The notes beneath the pieces are model-generated. The model was not told the origin of the DNA, searched no databases, and saw nothing but the letters and a program-made list of their open reading frames with translations. A stretch of 64,000 nucleotides of DNA, taken from positions 1,303,001 through 1,367,000 of the forward strand of contig NZ_JPOL01000002.1 in NCBI RefSeq assembly GCF_000733945.1. Direction: 5' to 3'. The stretch comes from Flavimarina sp. Hel_I_48 (lineage in GTDB: Bacteria; Bacteroidota; Bacteroidia; Flavobacteriales; Flavobacteriaceae). Each line of letters begins with the position of its first letter. Position 1 is the stretch's first letter. Of the stretch, positions 9,002 to 16,468 are shown piece after piece. The position numbers and the translations under genes were made by a program.

Positions 9002-9031
9002 TTGCCATATAAATTTATAATTGTACATTTG
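9002..9031 (+). promoter_or_regulatory. Promoter of the rplM operon
   Basis: A TTG at 9002-9004 is separated by 19 bases from TACATTTG at 9024-9031. This is the full Bacteroidota sigma-A promoter layout (TTG, spacer near 20, TAnnTTTG). The predicted transcript start near 9036 leaves about 64 bases of leader before the GTG start of rplM. Confidence 0.75.
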
Positions 9032-9035
9032 CAGC

Positions 9036-9099
9036 CCTGTTTTCCCTAGATGTGAATCTGGGGCAGGAAAAGGAATGTTTAATAATAAATTTAATCAGT
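9036..9099 (+). promoter_or_regulatory. rplM 5' leader with potential hairpin
   Basis: The leader can fold through CCCTAGAT and ATCTGGGG (loop GTGA), with outer TTTTCC pairing to GGAAAA. L13 leaders that bind the r-protein are known in several phyla, so autogenous control is a reasonable inference, but I cannot confirm a match to a known family. Confidence 0.35.
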
Positions 9100-9555
9100 G
9101 TGGACACATTAAGTTACAAAACAGTATCTGCCAACAAGAACACCGTCAATAAAGAGTGGGTTGTTGTGGATGCTGAAGGAGAAACGCTGGGTCGCCTCTC
9201 GAGCATCGTTGCAAAATTTTTGCGCGGGAAGTACAAGCCTAGCTACACACCACACGTTGATTGCGGTGATAACGTAATTGTTATCAATGCAGCCGGAATC
9301 AACTTAACGGGCAAAAAGTGGGACAGTAAATCATACATACGTCACACAGGGTACCCCGGTGGTCAAAAAAGCTTAACTGCTACAGAACTCTATTCAAAAG
9401 ACCCTACGCGTCTTGTAGAGAATGCAGTTAGAGGTATGTTGCCCAAGAACAAACTTGGCGCAGCATTATTTCGCAATCTAAAGGTTTATGCCAAGGCTGA
9501 CCACGGTCAGGAAGCTCAAAAACCAAAAGAAATTAATCTTAACGAACTCAAGTAA
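9100..9555 (+). CDS. rplM: 50S ribosomal protein L13
   Basis: A 151-residue L13, the length usual in Flavobacteria. It begins with GTG and DTLSYKTVSANKNTV; the longer frame from GTG at 9052 adds 16 residues with no resemblance to L13 that would sit in the leader. Conserved L13 segments are seen: WVVVDAEGETLGRL, FLRGKYKPSYTPHVDCGDNV, INLTGKKWDSK, YIRHTGYPGG and VRGMLPKNKLG. It is an early-assembly protein of the large subunit. The stop codon is directly followed by the ATG of rpsI, the universal rplM-rpsI pairing. Confidence 0.97.
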   Translation: MDTLSYKTVSANKNTVNKEWVVVDAEGETLGRLSSIVAKFLRGKYKPSYTPHVDCGDNVIVINAAGINLTGKKWDSKSYIRHTGYPGGQKSLTATELYSKDPTRLVENAVRGMLPKNKLGAALFRNLKVYAKADHGQEAQKPKEINLNELK

Positions 9556-9942
9556 ATGGAAGTTATTCACAAAATAGGCCGTAGAAAAACGGCTGTTGCA
9601 CGTGTTTACCTTGCTCCAGGAAAGGGTGACATTACCGTAAACAAGCGTGAGCTTAACAATTACTTTACTACCGGCACATTGCAGTATAAAGTAAACCAAG
9701 CGCTTATGCTTACAGAAAATGACAAGAACTTTGATATCAAAGTGAATGTTTTTGGTGGTGGTATTACCGGTCAGGCAGAGGCAATTCGCCTTGCACTTTC
9801 CAGGGCAATGTGTGAACTTGATCCAGAGAACAGAGGTATTCTTAAACCAGAAGGCCTTCTTACACGTGACCCAAGAATGGTGGAACGTAAGAAATTTGGA
9901 CAGAAGAAAGCACGTAAGAAATTCCAGTTCTCTAAACGATAA
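9556..9942 (+). CDS. rpsI: 30S ribosomal protein S9
   Basis: A 128-residue S9. It opens MEVIHKIGRRKTAVARVYL and ends with the basic tail RKKFGQKKARKKFQFSKR, whose last residues reach the P-site tRNA in the ribosome. GGGITGQAEAIRLALSRA and LTRDPRMVERKK are family signatures. No gap separates it from rplM. A hairpin lies 10 bases after its stop, before rpsB. Confidence 0.97.
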   Translation: MEVIHKIGRRKTAVARVYLAPGKGDITVNKRELNNYFTTGTLQYKVNQALMLTENDKNFDIKVNVFGGGITGQAEAIRLALSRAMCELDPENRGILKPEGLLTRDPRMVERKKFGQKKARKKFQFSKR

Positions 9943-9952
9943 TATTTTTCAT

Positions 9953-9970
9953 TCCCGAAAGCATTCGGGA
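9953..9970 (+). other. Hairpin between rpsI and rpsB
   Basis: Perfect 7-bp arms TCCCGAA and TTCGGGA around AGCA, 10 bases after the rpsI stop. No clean T run follows (GATTTTG), so it may be a processing or partial termination site rather than a full terminator. Further short inverted repeats (CCCAA/TTGGG near 10057-10076 and GGCG/CGCC at 10103-10113) lie in the 227-base gap before rpsB, which could be an S2 leader. Confidence 0.5.
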
Positions 9971-10169
9971 GATTTTGAAAACTTTATCGAATTTGCCGGG
10001 TTCACCCTAAGCAAATTCCTAGAACTGAATTTAAAAACTAATTATTAAGTCGTTGTCCCAACTTTAAAAATTGGGAAGTTAGTTTAGCATCTAAATAGAC
10101 AAGGCGATGCGCCGTGCGCAGACCACTTGCCTATTGCTACTACAACGGGAACGTAAACTAAGTCAAGAA

Positions 10170-10985
10170 ATGACAAAGACAGAAAATGTAAAAGAATTGC
10201 TGGATGCAGGTGTACACTTTGGCCACCTTACCAGACGATGGGATCCCAATATGGCGCCATATATTTATATGGAACGCAACGGGATACACATCATAAACCT
10301 ATATAAAACCGCTGCAAAACTGGAAGAGGCTAATGAAGCTTTGACCAAAATTGCATCTTCAGGAAGGAAAATCCTTTTTGTAGCTACTAAAAAACAGGCT
10401 AAGGAAATTGTTGCAAAACATGCAGCAGACGCCAAACAGCCTTTCATTACTGAAAGATGGCCTGGTGGAATGCTCACCAATTTTGTGACCATTCGTAAAG
10501 CGGTGAAGAAAATGCAAACCGTAGACCGTATGAAAAAAGACGGCCGTTTTGACTCTCTTTCTAAAAAAGAGCAATTGCAAATGAACCGTATGCGTGATAA
10601 ACTTGAGAAAAACTTAGGTTCTATCGAAGATATGACACGTTTGCCAGGCGCACTTTTTGTGGTAGATATCAAAAATGAGCACATCGCCATTAAAGAAGCA
10701 CAGAAATTAAACATTCCCATTTTTGCGATGGTAGACACAAACTCAGATCCACGTGAGGTAGACTACGCAATCCCTTCTAATGATGATGCTTCTAAATCTA
10801 TCGAAAAGATCATTTCTTCGGTTTCCAATGCTATTGCAGATGGTCTTTCTCAACGTAAAGCTGGGAAAGATGATGATGGTGAAGACAAGCCAAAGAAAAA
10901 GAAAGCTAAAAAAGACGATAAATCAAGTGACAAGCCTTCTAAGCCCAAAGCAGCAAAAGCTGACAAAAACGACGAAGAAGAGTAA
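10170..10985 (+). CDS. rpsB: 30S ribosomal protein S2
   Basis: A 271-residue S2. The start ATG was chosen because MTKTENVKELLDAGVHFGHL aligns with the normal S2 N-terminus; the longer frame adds 21 unrelated residues. Conserved parts: RRWDPNMAPYIYMERNGIHI, RWPGGMLTNF, MTRLPGALFVVD and DTNSDPREVDYAIPSNDDA. After about residue 225 there is a roughly 45-residue tail rich in Lys, Asp and Ser, disordered and typical of Bacteroidota S2. It is paired with tsf as in most bacteria, with a hairpin in the gap. Confidence 0.96.
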   Translation: MTKTENVKELLDAGVHFGHLTRRWDPNMAPYIYMERNGIHIINLYKTAAKLEEANEALTKIASSGRKILFVATKKQAKEIVAKHAADAKQPFITERWPGGMLTNFVTIRKAVKKMQTVDRMKKDGRFDSLSKKEQLQMNRMRDKLEKNLGSIEDMTRLPGALFVVDIKNEHIAIKEAQKLNIPIFAMVDTNSDPREVDYAIPSNDDASKSIEKIISSVSNAIADGLSQRKAGKDDDGEDKPKKKKAKKDDKSSDKPSKPKAAKADKNDEEE

Positions 10986-11007
10986 ACTTTAGTTGATTAT
11001 AATAAAC

Positions 11008-11049
11008 ATCGTTCAGTATCGCATCTTTGTATCGTGCTGAGCGATTTTT
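11008..11049 (+). terminator. Hairpin with T run between rpsB and tsf
   Basis: Arms ATCGTTCAG and CTGAGCGAT (one G-T pair) enclose a 20-base loop and lead into TTTTT. In position and form it resembles an intrinsic terminator or attenuator that would reduce tsf relative to rpsB, as described for this gene pair in other bacteria. Confidence 0.5.
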
Positions 11050-11111
11050 ACTTTAAACGACACTTGTGTTTATAACGGAACAATTAATAACAGCAATAAA
11101 AATTAAAAGAT

Positions 11112-11936
11112 ATGGCAAAGGTAACCGCCGCAGACGTAAATAAATTGAGGAAAACAACCGGTGCAGGTATGATGGACTGTAAAAATGCCCTTGTGGAAGC
11201 AGATGGTGATTTTGACAGCGCTATTGAGATCTTGCGTAAAAAAGGTCAGAAAATCGCCGCTAAACGTGCCGACAGGGATTCTTCTGAAGGAGCTGTCATA
11301 GCAAAGGTAAATGAAGATGCTACAAAAGGCATTATCATTTCTCTAAACTGTGAGACTGATTTTGTGGCAAAAAATGATGATTTTGTTACTATGGCGCACA
11401 AAATGGCCGATATCGCCATCAACCATAATTCAAAAGAGGAGTTTCTTGCAGCTCAGTTCAGCGATAAAATGACCGTTGAAGAAAAAATCACAGAGCAAAC
11501 GGGTGTTATAGGAGAGAAACTGGAGATAGGTGATTTCCGCGTACTTGAGGCTGCTTTTGTAGGTTCTTACATTCACGCTGGTAATAAAATCGCAGCACTT
11601 ACTGCCCTTTCTGCTGCCTCTGATGGCGCAGAAGAAGTCGCAAAAGACGTTTCTATGCAGATCGCAGCGATGAACCCTGTTGCCCTTGATGAAAAAGGTG
11701 TTCAACAAGATACTATTGATAAGGAAATTGAGATCGCTAAAGATCAATTGCGCGAGGAAGGAAAGCCAGAAGAAATGCTTGACAATATCGCAAAAGGAAA
11801 ATTAAACCGTTTCTTTAAAGATAATACGCTGGTAAACCAGACATATATCAAAGACAATAAAATGAGCGTTGCCGAGTATGTAAAAACACTTGGTGATGTT
11901 AAAGTAGTAGGTTTTGAGCGCGTAGCTTTAGCTTAA
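11112..11936 (+). CDS. tsf: Elongation factor Ts
   Basis: A 274-residue EF-Ts, the nucleotide exchange factor of EF-Tu. The N-terminal UBA-like domain carries VNKLRKTTGAGMMDCKNALVE; the core has ISLNCETDFVAKNDDF, including the TDFV motif that contacts EF-Tu; the dimerization region contains AAFVGSYIHAGNKIA. The C-terminal module TYIKDNKMSVAEYVK is present. The length is that of Bacteroidota and Gram-negative homologues. A strong terminator follows directly and closes the rplM-rpsI-rpsB-tsf block. Confidence 0.97.
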   Translation: MAKVTAADVNKLRKTTGAGMMDCKNALVEADGDFDSAIEILRKKGQKIAAKRADRDSSEGAVIAKVNEDATKGIIISLNCETDFVAKNDDFVTMAHKMADIAINHNSKEEFLAAQFSDKMTVEEKITEQTGVIGEKLEIGDFRVLEAAFVGSYIHAGNKIAALTALSAASDGAEEVAKDVSMQIAAMNPVALDEKGVQQDTIDKEIEIAKDQLREEGKPEEMLDNIAKGKLNRFFKDNTLVNQTYIKDNKMSVAEYVKTLGDVKVVGFERVALA

Positions 11937-11958
11937 TATTTTTAATCTACCCCATTTT

Positions 11959-11995
11959 AAAAAGCCATTCTGGATAAATCCAGAATGGCTTTTTT
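11959..11995 (+). terminator. Strong bidirectional terminator after tsf
   Basis: A perfect 12-bp stem GCCATTCTGGAT / ATCCAGAATGGC with a 2-base centre, flanked by A5 and T6 runs. It works as an intrinsic terminator in both directions. Confidence 0.95.
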
Positions 11996-12085
11996 ATTTT
12001 TCAACGGTTTCCCAAATTTCAAAACAATTGATTCGATAATACTGATTCAATTTCTTTTGACGATATCTCAATTAGACTAAAAATC

Positions 12086-12130
12086 AGCTGAAAAGCGGTT
12101 AGAATAACCTGAAATCAGTACTTTTCAGCT
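12086..12130. repeat. Nested inverted repeat
   Basis: The outer arms AGCTGAAAAG (12086-12095) and CTTTTCAGCT (12121-12130) are perfect 10-mers. Inside them GGTTA-GAA-TAACC (12097-12109) forms a second small hairpin. The result would be a branched stem in RNA or a cruciform in DNA. It has no T run, so it is not a standard terminator. Confidence 0.6.
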
Positions 12131-12273
12131 ATAAATTCTGACCAGTGCTTGATTATAAAAAGCTCTAAAACGGCTCTATCTTTGGTCTCAATAGTTTCGG
12201 AACACGTTGGATCATCTGCCATAAAATAGAGAAATCTGCCAAAATCCGTTTTCGCGAGGGGGAGGATCTTCAA
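12115..12273 (-). pseudogene. Short protein-like frame, possible gene remnant
   Basis: On the minus strand an open frame (TTG start at 12273, stop at 12115) gives 52 residues containing KTDFGRFLYFMADDPT and DRAVLELFIIKHWSEFIAEKY-like composition, which reads like real protein rather than noise. An in-frame stop lies a few codons upstream, and the C-terminal end enters the inverted repeat. I do not recognise a family. It could be the tail of a decayed gene or a small real gene; no convincing ribosome-binding site was identified. Confidence 0.3.
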
Positions 12274-12505
12274 AAATATGGAAACTCCTTAACCCTTACT
12301 TCAGGGCACGGCAAGCACACAACTAAAAAGAAAAAAACATAGTTTGATCATTGCAATTGGAAGGTTTTTTAATTAGATAGCGATTATTAATGCTTTAATA
12401 GTTTTTATGCTGCTTATCGTGCCCAATCCCTTCGCTTATTAATCAAAATGTCCGTAATTCCAGAACAACGGTAAATTGGGACCTTATGGATTGAAAAGCG
12501 GCTTC

Positions 12506-12590
12506 GCGTTAGGGATTGCAGTGAAAATCCTTTTTGTGATGCAAGAGCAAAAAGATTGCAACGTAAAGCCCGGCCCGCAGGGAAACGCCC
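12506..12590 (+). repeat. Dispersed repeat, short (85 bp) form
   Basis: It begins GCGTTAGGGATTGCAGTG and ends AGGGAAACGCCC, in the same orientation as the tandem array. The core CTTTTTGTGATGCAAGAGCAA followed by AAAAAGATTGCAACG matches the family, with small differences. It lies in the tsf-pyrH gap. Confidence 0.85.
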
Positions 12591-12833
12591 AAAAATTATT
12601 GAAACTGCCAAAACCAACTCCGGGATCAAAGAATCTAGACCATAACTAAGGCAGTTTGTTTTTATGTAATAAGCTTTTAGAATTTTCAATTTTTTTATTA
12701 CGGTACCATTTTTATCAATAAGTACTTCTTGAAATTCAATACGTTACAGGAAGCAAAAGAGGGCTGGCCAAAAAGTAAATCAAGACCTTTTGACCTGTAT
12801 GAATTCTTTCTTTTTCAACAACCCATTAAAACG

Positions 12834-12841
12834 TATCTTTG
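12834..12841 (+). promoter_or_regulatory. TAnnTTTG -7 element of pyrH
   Basis: TATCTTTG matches the -7 consensus exactly. The predicted start near 12846 lies downstream of the alternative TTG at 12839 and upstream of the ATG at 12863, so it fixes the pyrH start. No clear -33 TTG was found. Confidence 0.55.
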
Positions 12842-12862
12842 CGCGCAAACAACCCTAAATTT

Positions 12863-13570
12863 ATGGAATTCAAACGTATTCTTTTAAAATTATCTGGAGA
12901 GGCCTTGATGGGCAACAGGCAATATGGTATTGATCCTGAACGCCTTGCCGAATACGCCAATGAGGTTAAAAAAGTAGTTGATCAGGGTGTACAGGTAGCC
13001 ATCGTGATAGGTGGCGGTAACATCTTTAGGGGTGTCGCTGGTGCCAGCACCGGCATGGACCGTGTTCAGGGCGACCACATGGGCATGCTTGCCACGGTCA
13101 TTAACGGCCTTGCATTACAAAGTGCACTTGAAATTGCGGGGGTTCAAACACGATTACAAAGTGCTATCAAAATAAACGAGGTAGCAGAACCTTTTATACG
13201 CCGCCGTGCCATAAGACATATGGAAAAAGGGCGCGTGGTTATATTTGGTGGTGGAACGGGAAACCCCTATTTTACAACAGATTCTGCCGCGGTATTGCGC
13301 GCAATTGAAATTGACGCAGATGTGATCTTAAAAGGTACCCGTGTAGACGGTATTTATACCAGTGATCCAGAAAAAAACAAAGACGCGGTAAAATTTGATT
13401 TTATCACCTTTGAAGATGTTATTCGCAAAGGCCTAAAAGTTATGGATACCACGGCTTTTACCCTGAGCCAGGAAAATAAATTACCCATTATCGTCTTTGA
13501 CATGAACAAAGAAGGAAACCTGATGAAAGTTGTTTCCGGCGAGACCGTGGGAACTACTGTAAATTTATAA
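12863..13570 (+). CDS. pyrH: UMP kinase
   Basis: A 235-residue hexameric UMP kinase that makes UDP from UMP and ATP in pyrimidine synthesis. Seen: the [14 protein letters not shown] phosphate-binding start, [11 protein letters not shown], the UMP-binding [31 protein letters not shown] and [15 protein letters not shown]. The ATG at 12863 gives the canonical N-terminus; the longer TTG version begins inside the promoter box. frr follows 50 bases later, the common pyrH-frr order. Confidence 0.97.
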   Translation: MEFKRILLKLSGEALMGNRQYGIDPERLAEYANEVKKVVDQGVQVAIVIGGGNIFRGVAGASTGMDRVQGDHMGMLATVINGLALQSALEIAGVQTRLQSAIKINEVAEPFIRRRAIRHMEKGRVVIFGGGTGNPYFTTDSAAVLRAIEIDADVILKGTRVDGIYTSDPEKNKDAVKFDFITFEDVIRKGLKVMDTTAFTLSQENKLPIIVFDMNKEGNLMKVVSGETVGTTVNL

Positions 13571-13620
13571 TTAGTACATTTGACTAATTTTTTCACCCGC
13601 AAAGGGCTAAATTTTAACGT

Positions 13621-14184
13621 ATGAACGAGGATATTCAGTTTATTTTAGACACTACAAAAGAGATGATGGATAACGCCATCACCCATCTCAAAAAGCAATT
13701 GACAAATATACGTGCAGGCAAAGCGAGCCCCGCCATGCTGGGCAGCGTTATGGTAGATTATTATGGCAGCCAGACACCATTGAGTCAGGTCGCAAACGTA
13801 AATACACCAGATGGAAGGACCTTGTCCATCCAACCCTGGGAGAAGGCAATGATTCATGAGATCGAAAAAGCGATCATGAACTCTAACCTGGGTTTTAACC
13901 CCATGAACAATGGGGAAAGCGTTATCATCAATGTGCCGCCGCTTACCGAAGAACGTCGTAAGGATTTAGTAAAACAGGCTAAAGCCGAAGCAGAAGAAGC
14001 AAAGATAGGGGTTAGAAATGATCGAAAAAATGCCAATAATGACATCAAAAAGCTTGAAAAAGAGGGTCTGGCGGAAGATTTATGCAGAAACGCAGAAATA
14101 GATATTCAAACACTTACCGATAAATATATCCAAAGGATAGACGATGTACACATCGCAAAAGAAAAGGAAATACTTACGGTATAA
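13621..14184 (+). CDS. frr: Ribosome recycling factor
   Basis: A 187-residue RRF that splits post-termination ribosomes together with EF-G. It has the expected three-helix/beta domain pattern: MDNAITHLKKQLTNIRAGKA, the hinge-domain VDYYGSQTPLSQVANV, and VPPLTEERRKDLVKQAKAEAEEA. The length is normal for the family. It is probably cotranscribed with pyrH, and a terminator follows 20 bases later. Confidence 0.97.
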   Translation: MNEDIQFILDTTKEMMDNAITHLKKQLTNIRAGKASPAMLGSVMVDYYGSQTPLSQVANVNTPDGRTLSIQPWEKAMIHEIEKAIMNSNLGFNPMNNGESVIINVPPLTEERRKDLVKQAKAEAEEAKIGVRNDRKNANNDIKKLEKEGLAEDLCRNAEIDIQTLTDKYIQRIDDVHIAKEKEILTV

Positions 14185-14204
14185 CACGTTAAACAATAGC
14201 TAAG

Positions 14205-14230
14205 AGCGGCCAGATGGTCGCTTTTTTTTT
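14205..14230 (+). terminator. Intrinsic terminator after frr
   Basis: The stem AGCGGCC / GGTCGCT (one G-T pair) with loop AGAT leads into a run of nine or more T. It ends the pyrH-frr unit. Confidence 0.9.
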
Positions 14231-14265
14231 GCTACATTCACTCCCTATTCCTCAAGCCCAATCCA

Positions 14266-16404
14266 GTGATACAAAAGATATTTTTTTTGCTTCTTTTAGC
14301 GCCCATGAGCCTTATGGCGCAGCAAAATATAGACGTTGATACGCTCATGCAAAGAGCCATAAACCGAAGTGCCGCAAACAATCCTCAAGAGGCGCTACAA
14401 CATTTTGCCTACGATACTTATGAAAAAACCATTATCACAGATTCACTCCAAAACAAGGATGACAGTCCGCACTCGTTCTTTTCTGAAATGGTATCAGAGA
14501 ACAAATTCATTAAACAGGTTGGGTTTTTTGAACGTGTAGAAGGTATACGCATGGCAGGATTTGATGAGCCGCGCTATGAAATTATGGCCACGACCATAGA
14601 ATCCAGATCTTTCTATGACGAAGATTTTGTAATCTTTAATTATAGGTATGCCGGTCCTTTTTCAAATAGGGGCTTAAAACATTATAACTATACATTTCTG
14701 GGTGATACTATCATTAATAACAGACCCAGTTACAAAGTGGCCCTCGCCCCTAAAAGACCTGAAGCTGTCCCCGGTCTGGTAGGCACCCTGTGGCTGGATC
14801 AGGAATCGCTTGCCCTACAACGGGCAATAATCAACCTGAACGATGATATCATCGTACGTATGGTTCAGGAGAACAGCTACCTGCCAGAACAGGATATTTA
14901 TATGCCGAAAACCAATATACTCTATCTTGAAAAAGGGAAAACAGATAAGAGACTTTCCTTTTTTAAAGGGAAAATAGCAGTGGGCACAGTTGAAAAAAAT
15001 CCGGTAAATAGCGCTATTGAAGGAAAATACCTGATTTCAACCAAAATAAACACCAATTTCTCCTTTTCACCATCCATAACCATTGAACGTGGAGGTCTTG
15101 CTATTCAGGTGGAAGAAGATGCTGACACACAGCCTGATTCCTTCTGGGACGAATACCGGCCAGAGCAGTTAACACAAAATGATCTCAATAGCTTTGGTTT
15201 CCTAAAGGAAATAGTATCCAGTCAAAATATTGAAAATAGGCTTAAAGTGATCGACAACTTTGGGATAGGCTATTATTCAGTAAACTTCTTTGATTTTGAC
15301 CTTACCTACCCTATTAAATTCAACAATTATGAAGGCCTTAGATTAGGTATGGGCGGAGTGACCAATAGCCAGTTCTCTGATCGTTTTCGCCTGGAAGGTT
15401 ATGTGGCCTATGGCTTTAAGGACAAAGCTTTTAAATATGGCGTGGGCGGCGGTATATTGCTCAATGAATACCACGGCGCCTGGTTAAGCCTCACCTATAA
15501 CGATGACATACAGGAAGTAGGGAGCTACAATTACCTTACAGACCGCCGGGTATATTCTCTTTTTGAGCCCAGGTTAGTAAACATCAGCCAGTATTATGCG
15601 CATAAAACAATTAGGGTCAATCAGGAATATCGGCTTACCCCTAAAGTTCTTTCTGAACTGCAACTAGCCAATATAAACATAGAACAGATCATTCCTTATA
15701 CCTTTTTAAACGATGGAAAACGCTATACGGATTATATACTGAGCGAGGCGACTTTTGGTGTTCGCTGGACGCCCTTCAGCAAGTATATGCACACAAAAGC
15801 GGGCACCACCGAAATTTATGATGGGTATCCCGTAGCTACTGCGCAAATAACTCAGGGCATAAAAAACGTCTTTAATAGTGATTTCAGTTATACTAAAATT
15901 GGTGCCAACCTTTTTTATCAGATAGTCCGTTTAAACAAATCCACGACCCAGTTTCTGGTTGAAGGAAAGTTGGCATTTGGTGATATCCCGTTAACTCAAT
16001 TATACCACGCTTTTCCTGATGCACCCAATAAACCTACCATTCTGGGACGTTTTTCGGTAGCGGGCATTCACAGTTTTGAGACCATGTATTTTGGGGAATT
16101 TTATTCAGACAGGCTTGCTACGATGGAGATAAAGCACCGGTTAAAACCTTTTGATTTTGGTAAAAAATTCAAGCCAGAACTGGTTTTCCTCACCCGTTAT
16201 GCCATAGGCGATGTAAGCAATCCGCAGAACCACCTCAACGTACAGTTTAAATCCCTTAAACACGGCTATTCTGAAAGTGGTTTTGAGCTCAATAAAATCA
16301 TATTCGGCTTTGGTACCAGCCTTACTTATAGATATGGTGCGTACAGTCTTCCCAATTTTGAGGATAATGTAGCCTTTAAGTTCACCTTCAACCTTTCCCT
16401 TTAA
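14266..16404 (+). CDS. DUF5686 family outer-membrane protein
   Basis: A 712-residue exported protein. A GTG start gives a clear signal peptide (MIQKIFFLLLLAPMSLMA, then QQ). The N-terminal 300 residues form a soluble domain, and the rest has alternating hydrophobic/aromatic strands that end in a phenylalanine-rich strand (FKFTFNLSL), typical of an outer-membrane beta-barrel. It resembles DUF5686 proteins of Bacteroidota. Many homologues begin with a carboxypeptidase-like regulatory domain; this one lacks it. The function is unknown. The terminator just upstream argues against a missing 5' part. Confidence 0.7.
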   Translation: MIQKIFFLLLLAPMSLMAQQNIDVDTLMQRAINRSAANNPQEALQHFAYDTYEKTIITDSLQNKDDSPHSFFSEMVSENKFIKQVGFFERVEGIRMAGFDEPRYEIMATTIESRSFYDEDFVIFNYRYAGPFSNRGLKHYNYTFLGDTIINNRPSYKVALAPKRPEAVPGLVGTLWLDQESLALQRAIINLNDDIIVRMVQENSYLPEQDIYMPKTNILYLEKGKTDKRLSFFKGKIAVGTVEKNPVNSAIEGKYLISTKINTNFSFSPSITIERGGLAIQVEEDADTQPDSFWDEYRPEQLTQNDLNSFGFLKEIVSSQNIENRLKVIDNFGIGYYSVNFFDFDLTYPIKFNNYEGLRLGMGGVTNSQFSDRFRLEGYVAYGFKDKAFKYGVGGGILLNEYHGAWLSLTYNDDIQEVGSYNYLTDRRVYSLFEPRLVNISQYYAHKTIRVNQEYRLTPKVLSELQLANINIEQIIPYTFLNDGKRYTDYILSEATFGVRWTPFSKYMHTKAGTTEIYDGYPVATAQITQGIKNVFNSDFSYTKIGANLFYQIVRLNKSTTQFLVEGKLAFGDIPLTQLYHAFPDAPNKPTILGRFSVAGIHSFETMYFGEFYSDRLATMEIKHRLKPFDFGKKFKPELVFLTRYAIGDVSNPQNHLNVQFKSLKHGYSESGFELNKIIFGFGTSLTYRYGAYSLPNFEDNVAFKFTFNLSL

Positions 16405-16441
16405 AATTCAGTTATTTGTACTAAAACATAGCGTAAACAAG

Positions 16442-16449
16442 TAACTTTG
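16442..16449 (+). promoter_or_regulatory. TAnnTTTG -7 element of the RND exporter gene
   Basis: TAACTTTG is an exact consensus match 19 bases before the ATG. A TTG at 16416-16418 is 23 bases upstream, at the long end of usual spacing. Confidence 0.55.
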
Positions 16450-16468
16450 CATCCGCTAAATTTTTAAG

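Larger units (their letters stand above)
12000..12833. other. Gene-poor 834-bp gap between tsf and pyrH
   Basis: AT-rich, with no long gene. It contains a nested inverted repeat (12086-12130), a short protein-like minus-strand frame (12115-12273), one repeat-family copy (12506-12590) and a spaced 8-bp inverted pair AAACTGCC/GGCAGTTT (12602-12609 and 12650-12657). The open frame on the minus strand at 12414-12689 runs through the repeat and is not considered a gene. The region looks like a scar of lost genes. Confidence 0.5.

Noticed and set aside
9052-9099. Longer rplM start at GTG 9052
   Set aside because: The extra 16 residues are not L13-like and fall in the predicted leader; GTG at 9100 gives the usual length.
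12414-12689. 91-codon minus-strand open frame
   Set aside because: Runs through the 12506 repeat copy; the peptide resembles those from the other repeats and no independent support exists.
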